From Ktedonobacterales bacterium (GTDB lineage Bacteria; Chloroflexota; Ktedonobacteria; Ktedonobacterales; JADMIN01): 7,886 nucleotides of DNA. Positions 7,119-7,886 of the stretch are shown here, piece by piece. The stretch lies in the NCBI GenBank assembly GCA_025935235.1, contig JAICVT010000207.1, positions 1 to 7,886 of the forward strand, written 5' to 3'. The position numbers and the translations under genes were made by a program. Position 1 is the first letter of the stretch; every line of letters begins with the position of its first letter. The notes beneath the pieces are model-generated. The model ran no database searches. It was not told the origin of the DNA and was given only the letters and a program-made list of their open reading frames with translations.

Positions 7119-7754
7119 ATGGCGGATGCGAGCGATTCCGGGCGCCCAGACACCCAGCCGACCTGGGCCGACCTCTACGACTATCGCGCTCGCGTGGCGC
7201 GACTCTATCGCCAGCGCGAGCAAGCCTATCACCAGGACGCCGACGAGCAGGAGACGCTGGAGCGCTTCCGCGCCGCCCGCGACGCGCTCTTCGCGCGGCA
7301 TCCACAATCGGCGCTGACGGCTGAGGAGCGCGCCAGATTCAGCGGGCTGCGCTACTTCCCCTACGCGCCTGAGCTGCGCGTTGAGGCCATCCTGACGCCG
7401 CTCGCGCCAGAGCCGTCGGAGGCGGGCGAAGCGGAGCAGACGCCAATCGAGGCCAGCGGCCCGCACACCATGCGCTTCGCGCGCGCCGCCCGCGTCAGCT
7501 TCACCATCGGCGAGACGCCCGCCGAGCTGACGATGTACTGGATAGATGTCTACGGCGGCGGGCTATTTCTGGCGTTTCGCGACGCCACCTGCCCAGACGA
7601 GAGCTACGGCGGCGGGCGCTACCTGCTGGATACCGTCAAGGGCAGCGACTTCATTCGCCTGGACGCCGACCAGTCCGATAGGCCTGATGACAGGATGGGC
7701 TATGCTGGTGGACGCATCGTGCTAGACTTCAATTACGCCTACAATCCGTCGTAG
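7119..7754 (+). CDS. DUF1684 family protein, C-terminally truncated
   Basis: The 211-residue product is a predicted soluble protein with no established function. Family hallmarks are W16 and a charged helical start, FSGLRYFPYAPELRVEA (74-90), ARVSFTIGETPAELTMYWID (124-143), FLAFRDATCPDESYGGGRYL (150-169) and LDFNYAYNP (202-210). GAGGGGAG lies 9 bases before the ATG, and the gene starts 23 bases after the pentapeptide gene. The oddity is the end. DUF1684 proteins normally continue after AYNP with a Cys-containing segment and a Pro-rich P-x-x-N motif of about 25-30 residues. Here one Ser follows and then TAG, and no frame of the next 130 bases encodes the missing part. The stop lies at a composition change and inside an interrupted palindrome, so I infer truncation by an insertion. 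It may be a pseudogene or still folded. Confidence 0.88.
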   Translation: MADASDSGRPDTQPTWADLYDYRARVARLYRQREQAYHQDADEQETLERFRAARDALFARHPQSALTAEERARFSGLRYFPYAPELRVEAILTPLAPEPSEAGEAEQTPIEASGPHTMRFARAARVSFTIGETPAELTMYWIDVYGGGLFLAFRDATCPDESYGGGRYLLDTVKGSDFIRLDADQSDRPDDRMGYAGGRIVLDFNYAYNPS

Positions 7755-7886
7755 GAAACTCAAACAGCGACTCTTCCATCTCCCCCAGCGCCCATTCTAT
7801 CTGTACCGGGTCAGAATCTTTCTTGCTTCTGACAATCGCTCGAATCCCAAAGGCACTGAGCACTTGCCGTTTGGAGTCGTAGTCCA
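7729..7886 (-). CDS. C-terminal fragment of a possible serine recombinase (5' part outside window)
   Basis: On the minus strand a frame is open from the right edge to a TGA at 7729-7731, giving 51 residues plus a partial codon. The fragment has DYDSKRQVLSAFGIRAIV followed by a charged turn, then PVQIEWALGEMEESLF and a short tail, TTDCRRN. The K-R-x-x-L-x-x-(L/F)-G-(I/V)-x-x-x-V pattern, a charged turn and then a beta strand, recalls the C-terminal end of large serine recombinases (resolvase family) as I remember them. No catalytic region is visible, so this is tentative. The last seven or so residues are antisense to the DUF1684 codons for NYAYNPS, so this frame borrows its stop from the host gene. 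G+C is 67 of 131 bases (51%) from 7756 on, against 84 of 120 (70%) for 7201-7320, which indicates different origin. Confidence 0.5.
   Translation of the reverse strand, partial: DYDSKRQVLSAFGIRAIVRSKKDSDPVQIEWALGEMEESLFEFPTTDCRRN
7738..7755. repeat. Interrupted palindrome at the DUF1684 3' junction, possible recombination site
   Basis: CCTAC (7738-7742) and GTAGG (7751-7755) are perfect inverted arms around the 8-base spacer AATCCGTC. The right arm contains the TAG stop of the DUF1684 gene. Serine recombinase attachment sites are short imperfect inverted repeats about a central dinucleotide, so the arrangement suits an att half or hybrid site. Five-base arms are short enough to arise by chance in some places, so the assignment depends on the context. 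Confidence 0.35.

Overview
The window is high-G+C bacterial chromosome, about 70% in hand-counted stretches. Gene density is high and Shine-Dalgarno sequences are clear. The Ala/Thr/Pro-rich secreted proteins, the DUF4126 and DUF1684 proteins and a C-rich interstitial hairpin suggest a Chloroflexota-like organism. That assignment is an inference from style; no marker gene settles it.

Layout. From the left edge to 2864 the minus strand encodes most of a very large secreted protein: signal peptide, CHAP cysteine amidase/peptidase domain, beta-propeller-like repeats with low-complexity insertions, and the start of a concanavalin-A-like domain. Its 3' end lies outside the window. A 370-base divergent intergenic region follows (2865-3234). 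It holds two matching extended -10 elements pointing opposite ways and a perfect 9-bp stem-loop at the predicted start of the rightward transcript.

From 3235 to 7754 five genes run rightward with gaps of 71, 31, 60 and 23 bases: a DUF4126 membrane protein, a membrane-anchored beta-propeller protein, RNase PH (rph), a pentapeptide-repeat protein and a DUF1684 protein. They may be co-transcribed. Only rph has a firm function, 3' maturation of tRNA by phosphorolysis. The others do not form a recognised pathway.

At the right edge the DUF1684 gene stops inside its most conserved C-terminal motif. A convergent minus-strand reading frame, tentatively the tail of a serine recombinase, overlaps its 3' end by 26 bases. 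Composition drops to about 51% G+C there, and an 18-bp interrupted palindrome spans the junction. This looks like the edge of a mobile element inserted into the DUF1684 gene, and it is the most interesting spot in the window. No tRNA, rRNA, CRISPR array or complete insertion sequence was seen.
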